Assembly (NCBI GenBank): GCA_001600055.1
Contig: BCIV01000016.1
Span: 248,001 to 312,000, forward strand
Direction: 5' to 3'
DNA: 64,000 nucleotides
Origin: Filobasidium wieringae
Lineage: Eukaryota; Basidiomycota; Tremellomycetes; Filobasidiales; Filobasidiaceae
Shown here: piece by piece, positions 11,586-24,315 of the stretch
Numbering within the stretch: the stretch's first letter is position 1
How the letters are laid out: the number at the start of each line of letters is the position of its first letter
Notes under the pieces: generated by a model
Told to the model about the DNA's origin: nothing
The model's database searches: none
The model's input: the letters and a program-made list of their open reading frames with translations, nothing else
Made by a program: the position numbers and the translations under genes

Positions 11586-14500
11586 TCACATGGCCATCTC
11601 TAAGTCCCCCACAATCGAAATCTCATCCTCGTCATGTTCTTCATCTGCGCTTGCTGCAGAACTGTTCATCGTGCCTTCCCGTGAAGATCGATATCTTTCC
11701 CGAACAGGCTGATCGTCTTCCGAAGCCCATCTTCTGCCTCCACTACCTCCATTATCCCTCTCAACGAGGGAAGAAGGAGCGGTGGAAGAATTAGTTTCCG
11801 TGCCCGTCCTATGATGTACCGAGGGGTAGACTCGGTTATCACGTCCACCGTTCCCGGTACCGGTCATCATTCCCGTATGGTCATAGATCCCCGTCATCCC
11901 CCTGGTCGCCCTGACCGTTCGGTCCATCAGATCATGAGGGTGATTGTTCGATCTTCGGGGAGAAACCGCTGTATAGGATAAACCTTGAGAGTTGGGGGAG
12001 GTTGGAAGGGGGGAAATGATTCCTGTAGGACTGAGCAACATCGGGTTTCCCCTTGGACTAGAAGAAGGGCTAGGTCTTCCCAACGATCCCAGACCCTTCC
12101 CACTCCCAGCTCCGATCTCGTTTGATTCTCTGGCTCCAGGACTGGCGACCCGGATCCCTTCTTTGTCGGGTGACATTAACTGCCCAAACCCTCCACGTTG
12201 AAGGACGGGAGCTCGGATCCGTTTCCCATCCTTCTCCCTATCAATAGACATCGGTCGGCTCGGAAGGAAATCGTCGGGAATGACTAGTTCAGGTTCATTA
12301 GGTGGCGGGAGGGACCTGTTTCGAGTCAAACTCGGACTCTGAGATGAACCAGGGAGTGACTGGATTTGTCGTCCCTTGGTCAGATCCGACTGCATATCCC
12401 TTGACTGTAGATCGATGGGGCTAGGTTGATCGACGGTGGTTACGACGGGAGCCAACGAAACCTCGCCTTGTTCACGATCGCGTTCCTCCTTCTCTTTATC
12501 AGATATAGGTTCTCCACCCTGAAACGCCGAGACAGTAGGACTAGCTTGGATAGGAGCCTGAGCTAATGGGGAACTACTCTTGACGCTCGAACCCATTCTC
12601 AAGCTAAATGCAACCTCTTTGTTCGATGCAGGGAAAGACGAGGTAGAGCTGGTCCGCTCGTGTAAAGTAGGCGATACCGGTTGACCGCGCGAATCACCCA
12701 AAGAACTGGTCTGATTGAGACTAGATCGTTGTTGAGCGGCTCTCATTCCGCTAGGCATCATCCTATCTACCGGGGAGACGCTGCTCGAAGTGGCCAAAGC
12801 CGATCCAGTCAGTCCGGCAGAAGAAACAGGCTGAGGAAATGGTTGAGCAGCCATCGTATAGCTCCCCGCCATCCGATTGAGCGTATCATTTACTTGCGCT
12901 TTCGTCAAAGGTCGGCGCATGAAAGCGCTAGCCCCCGCTCCTATTCCGATGGAACCTGTCCCTGAGGGAGGTTCTGATGGCTCTGGAGAGCCTCGAGACG
13001 ATCTTCGTGGCAGGGAGAGAAGAGAAGAGGTGGATGGGAGGTAAGCCTTTGATTGGGCTACGGAAGCGGAGAGTGAAGGTGGACGTGGCATAGTGTCGAG
13101 CGTCCTGAGGAACATATTGATATCGTCATTATCTGGTGCAGTCGAGAAAGAAGGCTAGCGTACGGGGAAGAGGTGATCAGAACCTGGCAGAAGTTTTATT
13201 CTCTGTAGCTCAACTTACTGGTCTAGACGATCCGGATAATCTAGTGGTCGTTCGAGACATACTATGTCCTCCCATCCCCAATCCAGCTAGACTTCCCGGA
13301 TCCAGACTACTCGCGGCGGAACTAGGAGCTCCAGGGTTAAGTCCGAGATTGAAAGATGGCCGTCTCTGGCCGAAGGAAGACGAATATCGTTTCAGACTGT
13401 GCGGTATGACAGGAACAGGAACGCCATGTCCGGCTTCTTCTTCATGATATTCCGGGATAGGTGGGGTGGGATTGGACTGATGCCCCGTCAAACCTGGTCT
13501 AGTGGGTACGTTCGTGCGTGGAATACTACTCGAGCTAGGACTAAGGCTAAGCGGCCCTCGGAACGAAGCTCGAGATGGGCTCGTCCCGGCGCCGGCCAAG
13601 TTATTTGCCAAGTTGGAAGGCCGCGATCGTGGTTCGTTTGACTGTGAAAATGATCTTCCTGAACTTGATAGGTATGAGCTCGGTCTCTGCAACGACGATG
13701 GTCTACCATCATAACTGCCACTCTGTCGGAAGCCGGTAGCCAGAGGGCTCGAGCGATTTCCCAAACTAGATGAGGGAGCCGGGCTGACAAATGGCTGGCT
13801 CCCAGCCCCGACTTCAAGGGAAAGTGCAGAGTTGCGTCGAGCGATACCTAGTGAAGCCAAAGGGGAAGTCGATATCTGAGATGTGATTGTCAGCTAGAAT
13901 TTCTTCTGTACAATCAACTTTTAGGACTTACTCTTCCATACAGTCCACCTAATCTTGTTCGATCTCCCAAACTACTAGGTCCGCTCGAAACAGAAACAGA
14001 ACCGATTCTCTCTGTCCCCTCAGCCCCACTTCTAGTCGAGCTTCTAGGAACAGCGAACGGCAAAGCCGGTGTACCTCCTTCCGTATCATTGTTAGACCCC
14101 GCATCTGATCCTCTTCTTCCATCTCCTCTATACCTTGCATCCAGACCAACACCAGCTCCAGATCCCACTTGGGATTCGGAAATGACGCGTCTTGGTCGTA
14201 ATGGCGGTACCGCTACGGTAGGTTGACTCGCCGGTTCCCTGAGGGCGGTCGAAGCAGCCACTCCAGTCTCCCCTACATCACTTGGATCTATAGGCGTATT
14301 GTTTGCTCTGGAAGAAGCACCCGATGCCTGTTCGCCGTACAATCCGGAAGTGACGGATACGCTCGCTTTCCTCTTGGCGGTCAAAGTGGGTGTAAAGTAC
14401 TCTTCCTCCAAATCCAGAGCACCCATATTCTCCGTCTGGGCACGAGGAGCACTTATGCTTTCCCTCGCTCGCAAATCAACTCCAGCCAACGCGGAAGAGA

Positions 14501-15787
14501 GTATAGATTCCACGTCTTCCGCCCAGATATCGACTTCTTCCCTTGCCTGTACGGAGAGGGAGAACAACCCGTGCGATAGTGGGATAGTAGGAAAAGTATA
14601 CTCGATCGGTTTATCGTCCAGACCCTCCTCACTCTGAGCAGGATCTCGAGCGTTGATCCGGGTACTGTAAGGTATGAGAGATTGATTCAACCCAATCAAC
14701 CCTTGTTCCATCTTATTCCAGGCCTCTCTGATCCCTTCCTCAGAGGTCCGTCTTCTATACGTCGGCGATCCCGCTCTTCTCCCCTGCTCGTCATCCGTAT
14801 CGCTATCATCATCGTCCATCCCTAAATCATCCTGTCTAACCCAATCCTCTTCGTACCCCTCGGCGGACCACAATTTGACCCCTACCCTCAAATTCCCTCC
14901 AGATCCTCCGGAATGGTTCTTTCTTCTCAACCGACGGTGTAAGCGATAAGCGGGGAGGAGTCGGATGTATTGATAAAGTGATCTGAAATGGATAATCCCT
15001 GATTTGTAAGAAGCGGAAGATGATGGGTAGTTTATTGGATTCCCTTGTGCCGCCCCCGTAGTTTGAGCGGGAGGACGATCGGTACGGATGAAAGCGGATG
15101 AAGATGACATGGAATTGATAGGTGAGGTTGTGCTCGAAGTGGTCGGGGAAGGGTTGGAAGGTAGCTGAAGCGAACGCAAGGTCCATCTTTCTAGTACGAT
15201 CCCTCTTGTTCTTCCGGGAGATTGTCTTCCTTTGCCTTTATGATCCACAGGCTCATTATCCGTCGGTAAATCCAACCGGTAGGTATCCTTAAGCTTCACA
15301 CCTTCTCGATCTGTTCCATCTGATCCTCTTCGATGTACTAGAGCATGTTTCGCTGGAAGATCCGAGACATCCAGGATGAAAGCTATCAAGAGTGGTGGGA
15401 CGATTGCGTATGGGTTAGAAGAGGAGGCAGGAGAAGAGTTGGATATGGATTTGTAGGCTATTAAATCTGGCCGGAAGAGTTCTGGATCGGGAAGAGGGAG
15501 GTTAAACTACAATGAGGTGGACGTGGAGGGATGAATCAGCGGAAAGTCAATTGACGCTGATAAGGAGATTCATTGTTTACCCATTTATCAATCCTGACTT
15601 CCTTCTTTCCTCTTTCATTCGTATCCTTCTGATCCTCTGTTCTAGCTCCGCTTTGCCTTTCCGATTGGAATCCATCATGTGTCAGCCTAGCCTCCGTCAA
15701 GACCTCTACAGCCTTGATATAGAATCGATGTACGATCAGATCTTGTCTCTGTCGATCTTGCTGATTTGTTACCGAATGAGTAGACAT
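11586..15787 (-). CDS. ATG13: autophagy protein Atg13
   Basis: Exons 15787..15581, 15506..13932, 13875..13219, 13154..11586; 1335 residues. It is the regulatory subunit of the Atg1 kinase complex that starts autophagy. The N-terminal HORMA region is recognisable: RQDLIVHRFYIKAVEVLTEAR, then KWFNLPLPDPELFRPDL across the first intron, LERWTLRSL, the helix RSLYQYIRLLPAYRLHRRLR and LSHGLFSLSVQ. The remaining 1000 residues are Ser/Pro/Gly-rich and disordered, with many possible phosphorylation sites, as expected for the TORC1-regulated tail. It is longer than the yeast protein (about 740) because of this tail. The start is the first ATG in the N-terminal exon; the frame stays open upstream with a TTG only. 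Exons 1 and 2 join without a stop and complete the conserved KWFN motif. Confidence 0.9.
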
Positions 15788-16529
15788 GTCGGTCGATGAG
15801 GATTGTTGTAGGATAGGTTGTGTCAAGGATAAAGGATGAGGCGATTGCTACATTGCAGTATCATCGGTTCTCAAGAAGGGGTCGATTTAGATGCTGCAGG
15901 CCCGCAAGTGTACGTCAGTCGAGGCACTGGCTTGCGACCTTTGAGAAGTCGAGTGAAACGGTATGGTACGATGTGGGGAGAGGATGGTATGAACATGGTA
16001 TCCTTATCAGAATGTGCCAGCTGAAGTGACGACCGGCGATCGGTGGTGAGTACACACTGGCTGGTGGAATGGGAACGAGGTGAGTGAGCGTCAGTCCGTC
16101 GCAATCAACACGCGGGGTCCCCGCATCGTAATGGCCGCACTTGCAATACCGCCCGACTTCATTCAGAAGCTGAACTCAGACCTTCTCCCATACAAATGTG
16201 ACCCTTACTAGACCTGCTGAAGAGAGGAAGAATTGCTTTATATCAGTTCGGTTTATCAGCTCCGCTTCCTCGTTTGCTTGGTCAGACCAGTATGGGAATC
16301 AAGTATTGCATCATATGGCATTTGGTTACTACTGTTTGTACAGTCCTGGCGGCAAGGCCGTGGTTCGACTTGGTCGTAACCTTTTCCGTTCGTACCACAT
16401 CTACCGGCATACAAATGGAATGAAATGGCTAGAGACCTGTATTCGTGGTGCCACGTTTCGACATGCAAATACAATGCATCAAGTTCGGTCGTTATACAAC
16501 ATCTTCTAACGCTCCCCGAGATTTCCTTG
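15788..16529. other. intergenic region between ATG13 and LEO1
   Basis: 742 bases holding the ATG13 promoter and the LEO1 3' UTR. Short ORFs on both strands overlap and show no domain or splice support. I see nothing else in it. Confidence 0.55.
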
Positions 16530-18563
16530 TTACTCATCATCTTCTTCATCTTCGTATCGCAATACTCGTTTTTGTATGACCGTCTGATCCCGAGTAGCCA
16601 ATTCTTCATCCTCGTCATCCAGATCCATCGGAGCGGCCGTCTCCACTCGAGCTGGAGTCGGTTCCGCTGAGTAACGCATAAGTGAGTCGTTAGGCACAGC
16701 GCTTTTCAAAAAAGGGAAAAACCAAATTGAACTCACCTTGCTCCTCCTCCCTCTCCCTCTTCTTCCTCTCTTTCTTGGCCTTCTTCTCAGCCTGCAACAA
16801 CTTTTCCGCCTCCCTCTCTGCGTAGTCCAACTCCTCCTCCGATTCCTCGCTGGCATAATCTCGGGTCGACTTTTTCGCTCGTTTGCTCGATTTGGGGTTG
16901 GAAGAGGATTTCGTCGCTCGTCGCATCTCACGATCGAGATCATCTGAATCGGCAGCGGATCCTTCTGATTGCGATTTAGCACCAAGACCGGCGTCTTCAT
17001 CTTCATCATCGTCCACCTAGATCGTACGGGAAGAAAAGATGGTCGATCAATTTCCTTCAATAATTCGGGTAATCAGGCACTGAGCGGAACTCACGACGAA
17101 ATCGTCCGATTCGTAATCTCCACCTCCATACCCACCCCCGCCCGACCTCCGTCCAGCCCCCATCGCATCCATATCCTCATCAGAACTATAATCCGCCCTT
17201 CCTCTATTCCCTTGAACCCTCTTCCTACCCGCTCCAGCAGCAGGTTCCGTCTCGTCCCTCTCTCTCAATTGAACCCCGCTCGATCCCTTCCAAACGGGCA
17301 TACTGAAGGCGGCATTGAAATCATGACCCCTATCCTTGAGTTTCTTTCGTTGAGATTCTTGTAATTCCCTGACCTGGTCTTCGATGATCTTGTCAGGTCG
17401 AATCCCGGACGTATCGACGTGAGAATGGATCCTAGCCTTCTTCGCGGTGGCTTTCGTCACTGCGGTGACACGTTTCTGATGATCCCTGACGTTCCGAGTC
17501 TGAGCGACGAGGGAGATGGATCCGGTCAAGATGGTATCCGCGACAAGAATCCGATCGTCGAAATCGGTCGCGAAGAGGACAGAGGGTGGCCCTTCCTTGT
17601 TGACCGTTACAGGCGGCACATATTGAGACTGCGATTGACTCCCCTCCGCTTCCCTCTTCATCTTCTGTTCCGCTACCATCTCGTTCAACGCGAAAGGTTT
17701 CTTCCCTCCACCCGCAGCCACACTCTCTACCTGTAAATCCCACATCTCCTGCCCGACCATCAAACTAGCCGTCCCGTCACTCCACCTAATGACTCGAGCG
17801 TTACTCTTCTTTACAGGAACCCCCTGAGATCCATCGACCCATTTCCATCGGACGGAATTGGCAATAGAATGCATCCTGTTCAAAGCTCGTACTCGTTTCT
17901 GTTCTTCAGTCACATCGTCCATCTCTTCCGATTCTTGTATTGGGCCTTGTTCGGACCGGTAAAGATCGGGGTGGAAGGGTTGACGAGGGAAAGTGATTGC
18001 TGAAGGTAGCTTCAATACCCATGCCTTTTGGTTACACGACAGTGTCTCATATCAGTCTCAAAGTCCACTGAGATTAGAAGGAAAAGGGCAAAGACTGACT
18101 TGTCCGTCACTACTAGCCAACTTTGGGATCTTGGGCAAGACCATGTTAGCCTCCAAAAGCGTTTCCTCAGTGACCATAGCATTATCGTCTTCCTCATACT
18201 CCAGCTTCTGCCTCCTTCCTACTTCATCATCACTCGCACCGGACGATCGAGAAGAGCGGGATGTATCGCGGGGACGTTTCGTAGGGGTCGAGGTGGTGGA
18301 TCTTGAAGGACGGACGGGGGAAGGGGTTCGCGAGTTGGATCGAGCTGGGGATTGGGATGATCTTTTTGTTACTGGAGGTCGGACATCGTCAAACTATAAG
18401 TCAAGCGGCGTGTTTTAGGAATCAGTCAATGAACTTTGAGAACGTGAATTTAAGAGAGCATTACCATGTCAGCGAGTCCATCTTGTTGTGCAAGTGGGGA
18501 TGCTGATCGAGAACGCGGTACTGCTGGCGATCCAGGAGGGGAGGTTGAGGGAGAGGCAGACAT
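16530..18563 (-). CDS. LEO1: Paf1 complex subunit Leo1
   Basis: Exons 18563..18465, 18393..18100, 18024..17095, 17016..16737, 16666..16530; 579 residues. Leo1 is a nuclear subunit of the Paf1 elongation complex that travels with RNA polymerase II. The conserved core begins at AWVLKLPSAITFPRQPFHPDLY and runs through RMHSIANSVRWKW, SNARVIRWSDGTASLMVG and GSISLVAQTRNV. The N-terminus is Ser/Arg/Pro-rich. The C-terminus is a strongly acidic and basic mixed-charge tail (SEESEEELDYAEREAEKLL, then EDEEDDE), as in other Leo1 proteins. The second intron uses the donor GTCAGT. Adjacent to the divergent Rap1-like gene; the two starts are 316 bases apart. Confidence 0.93.
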
Positions 18564-18878
18564 GACGAGGAGGTGTTCAGAGCTGGTAGTTGAAGGGTTC
18601 AAGCTGGTTGAACGATGTGGTGCAATGGATGAGGTGTACTGCAGTTAGAGACCGTATAGCTGTAATCCACAGCTCGGTAAGCGCATCTTAGATGTCCCAT
18701 TGCGCTTCTAATTGACGTTCAAACACGTTCTACGCTTGTTTCAATTAGTCGCGTCTCGCGTCATTCTAAGCGACTTGGGAACTTGCTCAGACTGAATACT
18801 CATCGACTGGATCGATCTCATCCACCTCCGATAGCAGCGCCAGTCATTCCCCCTGTATCTCTCATCTAGCTCGACGAT
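18564..18878. other. divergent promoter, LEO1 / Rap1-like gene
   Basis: 315 bases between two divergent start codons. No ORF of interest and no clear TATA box. It probably contains both promoters. Confidence 0.6.
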
Positions 18879-21460
18879 ATGGCAGGTACTACGGAAGGCA
18901 GGGGGACTGCCCCCACAAACCCGGATGGAGTAGCACCTTCCAAAAATCAAGGAGAAGACGCTAAACCTCCAGCAGAAGACGTCAAACCTCCTCTCTTGTT
19001 CGTAGGAAAGACGTTCCATATCGCTTCTTCTTTCCCCGAATGGTATGATAGCAAGTTGAAGCAAGATATCCAGGTAACTCCTTTTACAGCTCAAAAAGAG
19101 ACATCATACGTTGACAAGCTGACGAGAGCCATATGGACAGAAAAATGGAGGTACCCTCACAGACGACTTGTGGGATTCAAATTATATCATCCACAACCCT
19201 CCTTCCTCCTCGGAACCGTGGTTCACCAGCTTTATGGACGACCGACAAGCAATTTTAAATCGAGGAGACCCTGTCCCAGTCGTAAGATCCTACCATTGGG
19301 TCTATTCCTGTATCCATCATAACCCACCTTCGATCCTCAAGATCGACGACCTCCCATCGACTCAACCGTTGTTGACCTCTTACGAAGGCGAAGATCCTGC
19401 TGGGAAAACAAAAACGCGGCCGCTCTCTATCTACTGTACGGTCAATATGCCAGTCCTTTCCGAGAAGGGGGAACAGAACAACACGGACGCTTTAAGGAAT
19501 GTCGTCCGTTCTATCGAATCCAACGGAGCGTACCGTTCCATGCAAAGAAAATCGGCAGATATCCTCATCCTCGACCTGACTCGTGAATCCGGTCAGAGAT
19601 TCAACATGGAAAAGGCCCCGCATCAGACCTGTTACGCGAGATCTTGGCTCGAAGGAATTCTCAAGGGAACTTCACCTTACATAAGAAACCGACCTTCAGG
19701 GAAACAAGCAGGAATTAAGCAGGAGAAACAGGCGGGAAGTTCTTCTTCACATTCGAAAGCGGGTCAGCAGAAGAAGAAGAAGGCCGAGCCGGGAAGCAAG
19801 ATGAGAGTTGATATGGCCACCGAGGGGAACAATGGATGGTTAGAGAAACAACCCGTACCGGTCAAACCGTTAGTTTCCTTCCTCTGGGTCGTTTTCGGAA
19901 TGGAATATATTGATAGTGGTTTTGTGTGCAGATCAAGGATGGAATATTCGGAAAAGGACGATGAGATGATCATCAGGTGGTTGTACTACCATGACCCGAC
20001 AAAAGCCCGATGGAAGTCGATCAAATTCTATCAAGATCTCGTCAGTCACGTTTCGTGTCAACCATTTTCCTCTCGACATTATTGACACACCCTTCGCACG
20101 AATCATACCAGTGTAACCCAAAGGATGAGAAATATCTTCGATTTGCCGACCGTCATTCTCCCCAATCATGGCACGAACGCGTTCGAAAGAGGTTCTCGGC
20201 ATTCTCTCACAGGGGTAATAAATTCCAGCATGCAGGACTTGATCGGTTATTGAGAACCCGAAAGGAGAGGGCCGAGTTGCAGCTGGAGGAAGCGAATGAC
20301 GAGGATTCGGCTACGGTTAGGGAATGGGTTGAGGGGACTGCTCGAGCAGACGGAGCGGAGCGGGAGGCTGGACGACCACGTCAAGATAAGGGGAAGGGGA
20401 AGGAGGTGGCTGTTGAAGACCGGGTAGACGGGAGGGTGGAGAGACATGTCCAGCAAGAGGCAGAAGCAGTCACAAATGGGAAACGAAAGAGAACTCGGGA
20501 TAATGACGACGATGTGTCCGTTGAGGACGAACCAGCTAGAAAACAGTAAGTCTTTCGTAACGAAGACTGTCTGGCTATGCTGAGTATCGTGAACTGGTGA
20601 ACTCTCATACTAGACCCAAAACTACCGCTGTAATTCCAGAAGAACCTCTACAAGCTACAGAGGTTCCGCCCATTGCACCGCCTCCTGTTGAAAGGGAAGC
20701 TTCGCCTGCTCAGCCTGTCGAAGTACCACCTCAAGATGCGTCGGCCTTACAAGAGGCTTCTGACAAGCAAAAGCAAGATGACGATGACGTGGTGCAAGAA
20801 ACTCCACCTGAAGAGCAGCGCGCGAGCGTTCCCGAAGAGCACAATGTTGAACAGGGGGATCGCCAGCCTCAAGCCGACCTGCTACAATTCATGCAGGAGG
20901 TAGTTCAAACCGTTAGTGAGGTCGTTCAACCTGTCATGGTAGATGCGCAGCAAGAAAACACAATGAGAACCGAGGAGGGAGACGACGAGATAGAAGACGA
21001 TGACGAGATGGTGGATGATTTCCTGAATCATTTCCAGCGAAAGCGCCTGGACAAGGGCAAAGGCAAGGCCGTCGATCGCTCTCTATCGCCTCAGCCGGAG
21101 GTTGAAAGACCGCCTTCAGTCCAGCGAAAGAATAAGAGGATCTCGACGGCCAGTGAGCGAGAAGTACAGGACTTGATCAACGAACCAGAAGAGCAGACTC
21201 CAGACCCTGTCCCTCCCCAGAGAGCGACCCCTGAGGTTGTCAGAAATGAAGAACCCCCTGAATCGAGGATGGGACAGCAGAGGTTGAAGCCCATCGCTAG
21301 CAGGTCGAGAGCTGAAGAACTGTTCGAGAGTATGATAGCAGAGTTTGGTTGCACACATAAGGATGTGTTGGAATGCATGAAGCTCTGCGCGCGGGAAAAC
21401 AAAGGAGTAATCGGGATTCCGGAACTTAAAATTATTTTAGGCAAGAGATTCAAGAGATGA
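18879..21460 (+). CDS. BRCT and Myb-domain protein, probable telomere protein Rap1
   Basis: Exons 18879..19073, 19141..19868, 19932..20040, 20112..20545, 20614..21460; 770 residues. A BRCT-like domain (about residues 35-145) starts LLFVGKTFHI and ends VRSYHWVYSCI. A second alpha/beta region follows (SIYCTVNMPVLS to CYARSWLEGILKG). Next is a Myb-like domain (about 310-390): YSEKDDEMIIRWLYYHDP, then RHSPQSWHERVRKRFSAF, which resembles the Rap1-type Myb with its conserved W-x-x-R/Y-x-K-R end. The rest is acidic and disordered. The last 50 residues (SMIAEFGCTHKDVLECMKLC) could be a C-terminal interaction module like the Rap1 RCT. The intron 19869-19931 is 63 nt and in frame, so an unspliced form would also be open. 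BRCT plus Myb in this order is the architecture of fungal and animal Rap1; the specific assignment is inference. Confidence 0.72.
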
Positions 21461-21626
21461 GCATTTAAATTATCTTCGTTTTCGCTACTCATGTAATAAC
21501 ATTTAGAATTCGTAATGCCGGTCCATTGTATTCGCGCCTCTATCCTTCTAAGTCAGCTGACGCCTTTCAAGTTATTCATTATGATACTATCGATGTTCCG
21601 TTCCATACAATCATCTCATTCGCTCT

Positions 21627-23987
21627 TTACTGGTCACCAGGTATCGCGAACATCATGATCTTTCCACTTGCGTTGGCACCTAATACAGTGCCGGGACGTC
21701 CGGGATGCATGGCATGAACTGCTGGGACCGCCGTAATGCTATGACAACGGTGACTGTCAGATATCATGAACAAGTGGAAATCAACGTATGACTTACTCTC
21801 CATGCGAAAGATCAACTATCGATTTCCCGGACAACCCGCTCAATATAGTGATCCGTCTTTTCATGTTTCCAACCTATATCTCACCCGTGGAATCTTAGCC
21901 AGACATCATCTCCATCAAACCTGATCACAAGCTTACCATTACATGCGGCGCCAGATCCGTATATGGACTCCATTGAGCCTTGAACACTGTAACCCATCTT
22001 CCAACTTGCGTATCGTGTTTCGCGGCCCAGATCTCTTTGAGCTCCACGGCAGGAGAGTCAACGATAAATTTGGATGGCTGGGCGTTCCAGACTGGGTCGA
22101 CGAGCATAAGTCAGAGCAGTGCGGATCCACGTCACACAATCTTCTCACCTCGGATCCTGTCATCGTAGCTCGTAGTGAGAATCCGCTTCCCTTCTAGATC
22201 CCAGTAGGCGGAGCTACAGCTTAAACCGTGCTTGGCTCGCGCTCTGAGGACTTTTGGATTGTTCTTCTTTTCTTCGTACTTCTCGATGATTCCCCAATCA
22301 CAGTCTTTTGTAGGATAATTTTCCCGGTCATGTGGCGGGACCAGATCACCAGGAAGAGATGTGTCCTGTGTATATGCATATGGCTCCATTCTCAATTTGT
22401 CGAAGTTTCGAAGATCCCATATTCTGATTGACAGGAAACAATTCAGATCATGAGAGCGCAGTCGCGAATCAAAGAAAAAACTCACCGCATTGTCCGGTCA
22501 TTATGCGCACTACAGACAAGCCATGGATTTACAGCTATATCATATCTCTGTCAATTTGAGCTTAATCATCTGCATCCTAACGCTTCACTTACGATTTATG
22601 CTGAATCCCCCGACCTTTCTTCCGGCAGCCGCCTGTCCCTCGGCAATCTCAAAGCGCCGTCGCACCCGCTTTCCTTCTCGCATGTCCATGTGATTCATCC
22701 CTCCTTCAGAATCTACTAGCCATATTTGATTGCCGTCTGGAGTCAGGTCGAAGTGGTTGAACAAGGCGTCAGGATCCGGTGAAGCTAGTACTTCGGTTGA
22801 TGTGGATGTGGCGAGGTCGAAGCGACGTAAAGAACAGTCGTATGAAGCAGTATATAACTGGTATCATTTTCTTAGGCACAACATACTTGTAACGAAAAGG
22901 TAACGAACGATACTCACAGTTTGTGCGTCTACGGGATTCCATCGAAGACAGCTCACTGCACTCGCTTGATGGGCTTGGACTCGCCAGACATTACTAATGG
23001 GCGAGCCTGAGATCGTCTGCCCATCCTCATCGGTCACGTCCTGGATGGGCCCTTCAGCATCCCAGCTGTGCGGAGTAAATTATCTATCATAGCCTATATT
23101 CAACCTGGAATGCTTCAGACTTACATTGCAAGCATTCCTCTCTTGTCTCCCATAATAGAGAGGCACTTGGTTTTCTCTGGATGGACAATCAAGCTGTACG
23201 CCCTATCCGTAGAAGCCTTGATCTCGTCGATGAACCGGACTTTGCCGTAGTGCTGCCGGAGAGCTAAATCAGAAGCTTCAATCGCAGCAGAAGCGGGTGA
23301 CTGATCGTCCGGATCTGTCTGATCTTCTCTAGGGGTGAGAGTCTCTCGGGGATACGTTTTGAGCGATAAACCATGGAACAGCGTTCCCTATAAATCGTTG
23401 TTCTGAGGGCATCAGACTTGACTGCCAATTGGGTAAAGAAATGTGCACTAACCAGCGCTTCGACCTTCTTCGTACCTCCATATTTATCGTCGTCGATCAT
23501 TTCGGCTAGCTCCATTGTAGGTTTCCGCACTTTTCTTGCAAGCCGCCTCTCTACTGCTCTTGCCTTCTCCTCTTCAGCATTATATTCCTATTAGCGGAGC
23601 ATGCATGGTCAGATCCGCTCTGGCCTAGATGCTCCATATAACGTACCGCTACGGCTGCAGCGTCTTCTTCGGTCTGGGCTAACATACCCCTTAACCTCAT
23701 ACTTGTTCGAGCTGGAGGAGCTACAGTCACTTTCGGTTTCTTCTTGGTCCTATCCCCCTTAGTATCGCCAGCTGCTTTCCGTTTGGAAGCAGGACCTGAG
23801 CTAGATGCTCTAGACGAAGCGGCTCTTGAGGATGTGACATCGTTCAACCCTAGTGAAGCGAGTAGAGCTTGATTATCAGCAATAGTCTTGAGCCGCTCTT
23901 GCTCGCTGTGAATACATAATTAGTTCGAATGGGCTAGGCCTTGATCCGGCGAAATAAGGCTCACTATTTGTTCTCAAGCTCGTCCAT
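21627..23987 (-). CDS. CMR1: WD40 DNA damage-binding protein Cmr1 (WDR76 family)
   Basis: Eleven exons: 23987..23965, 23905..23647, 23587..23453, 23387..23125, 23065..22918, 22857..22593, 22534..22486, 22423..22149, 22091..21937, 21873..21797, 21738..21627; 586 residues. Cmr1/WDR76 proteins are nuclear beta-propellers that bind histones and damaged DNA. The N-terminal motif NKYEQERLKTIADNQALLAS is typical of the family and spans the first intron. A basic Ser-rich segment with RTSMRLRG follows. WD repeats are seen in AYSLIVHPEKTKCLSIMGDK, VSCLRWNPVD, LYTASYDCSLRRFDL, CSAHNDRTMRIWDLR and ILTTSYDDRIRVW. The propeller closes near the C-terminus (GNMKRRITILSG, NASGKIMMFAIPGDQ). Phases of all ten introns agree. 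Convergent with the Rap1-like gene. Confidence 0.93.
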
Positions 23988-24315
23988 CAGGATATGGGCT
24001 GTCGACGATGCTTCTGGGATATCTCGGGTATAGTATAGTTTCGACAATATCAAGAGCTGAACAACCCAGTATCTCCTGCGATAAAGAAGCGCTGGAGATG
24101 AAGCATGAGATGTATAGCCATCCATGACTAGTTCTGATTTGGATCGATCGGATATGGCAAACGCGTCGCGCGACGGGCAAGAACGCGTCATTAGCGGAAA
24201 GTATGAATATGAACATGAAGCTTCTATCTTTGAACAATTTGACCAGAATTCAGACAATGTGTCTACCTCTCTTCCTATTTATTACACTGCTACCGAGCAG
24301 GTCTTACCACTAACC
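23988..24315. other. intergenic region between CMR1 and PYC
   Basis: 328 bases: CMR1 promoter and pyruvate carboxylase 3' UTR. A plus-strand ORF (24124-24489) crosses it but runs antisense through the last PYC exon and was not accepted as a gene. Confidence 0.55.
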
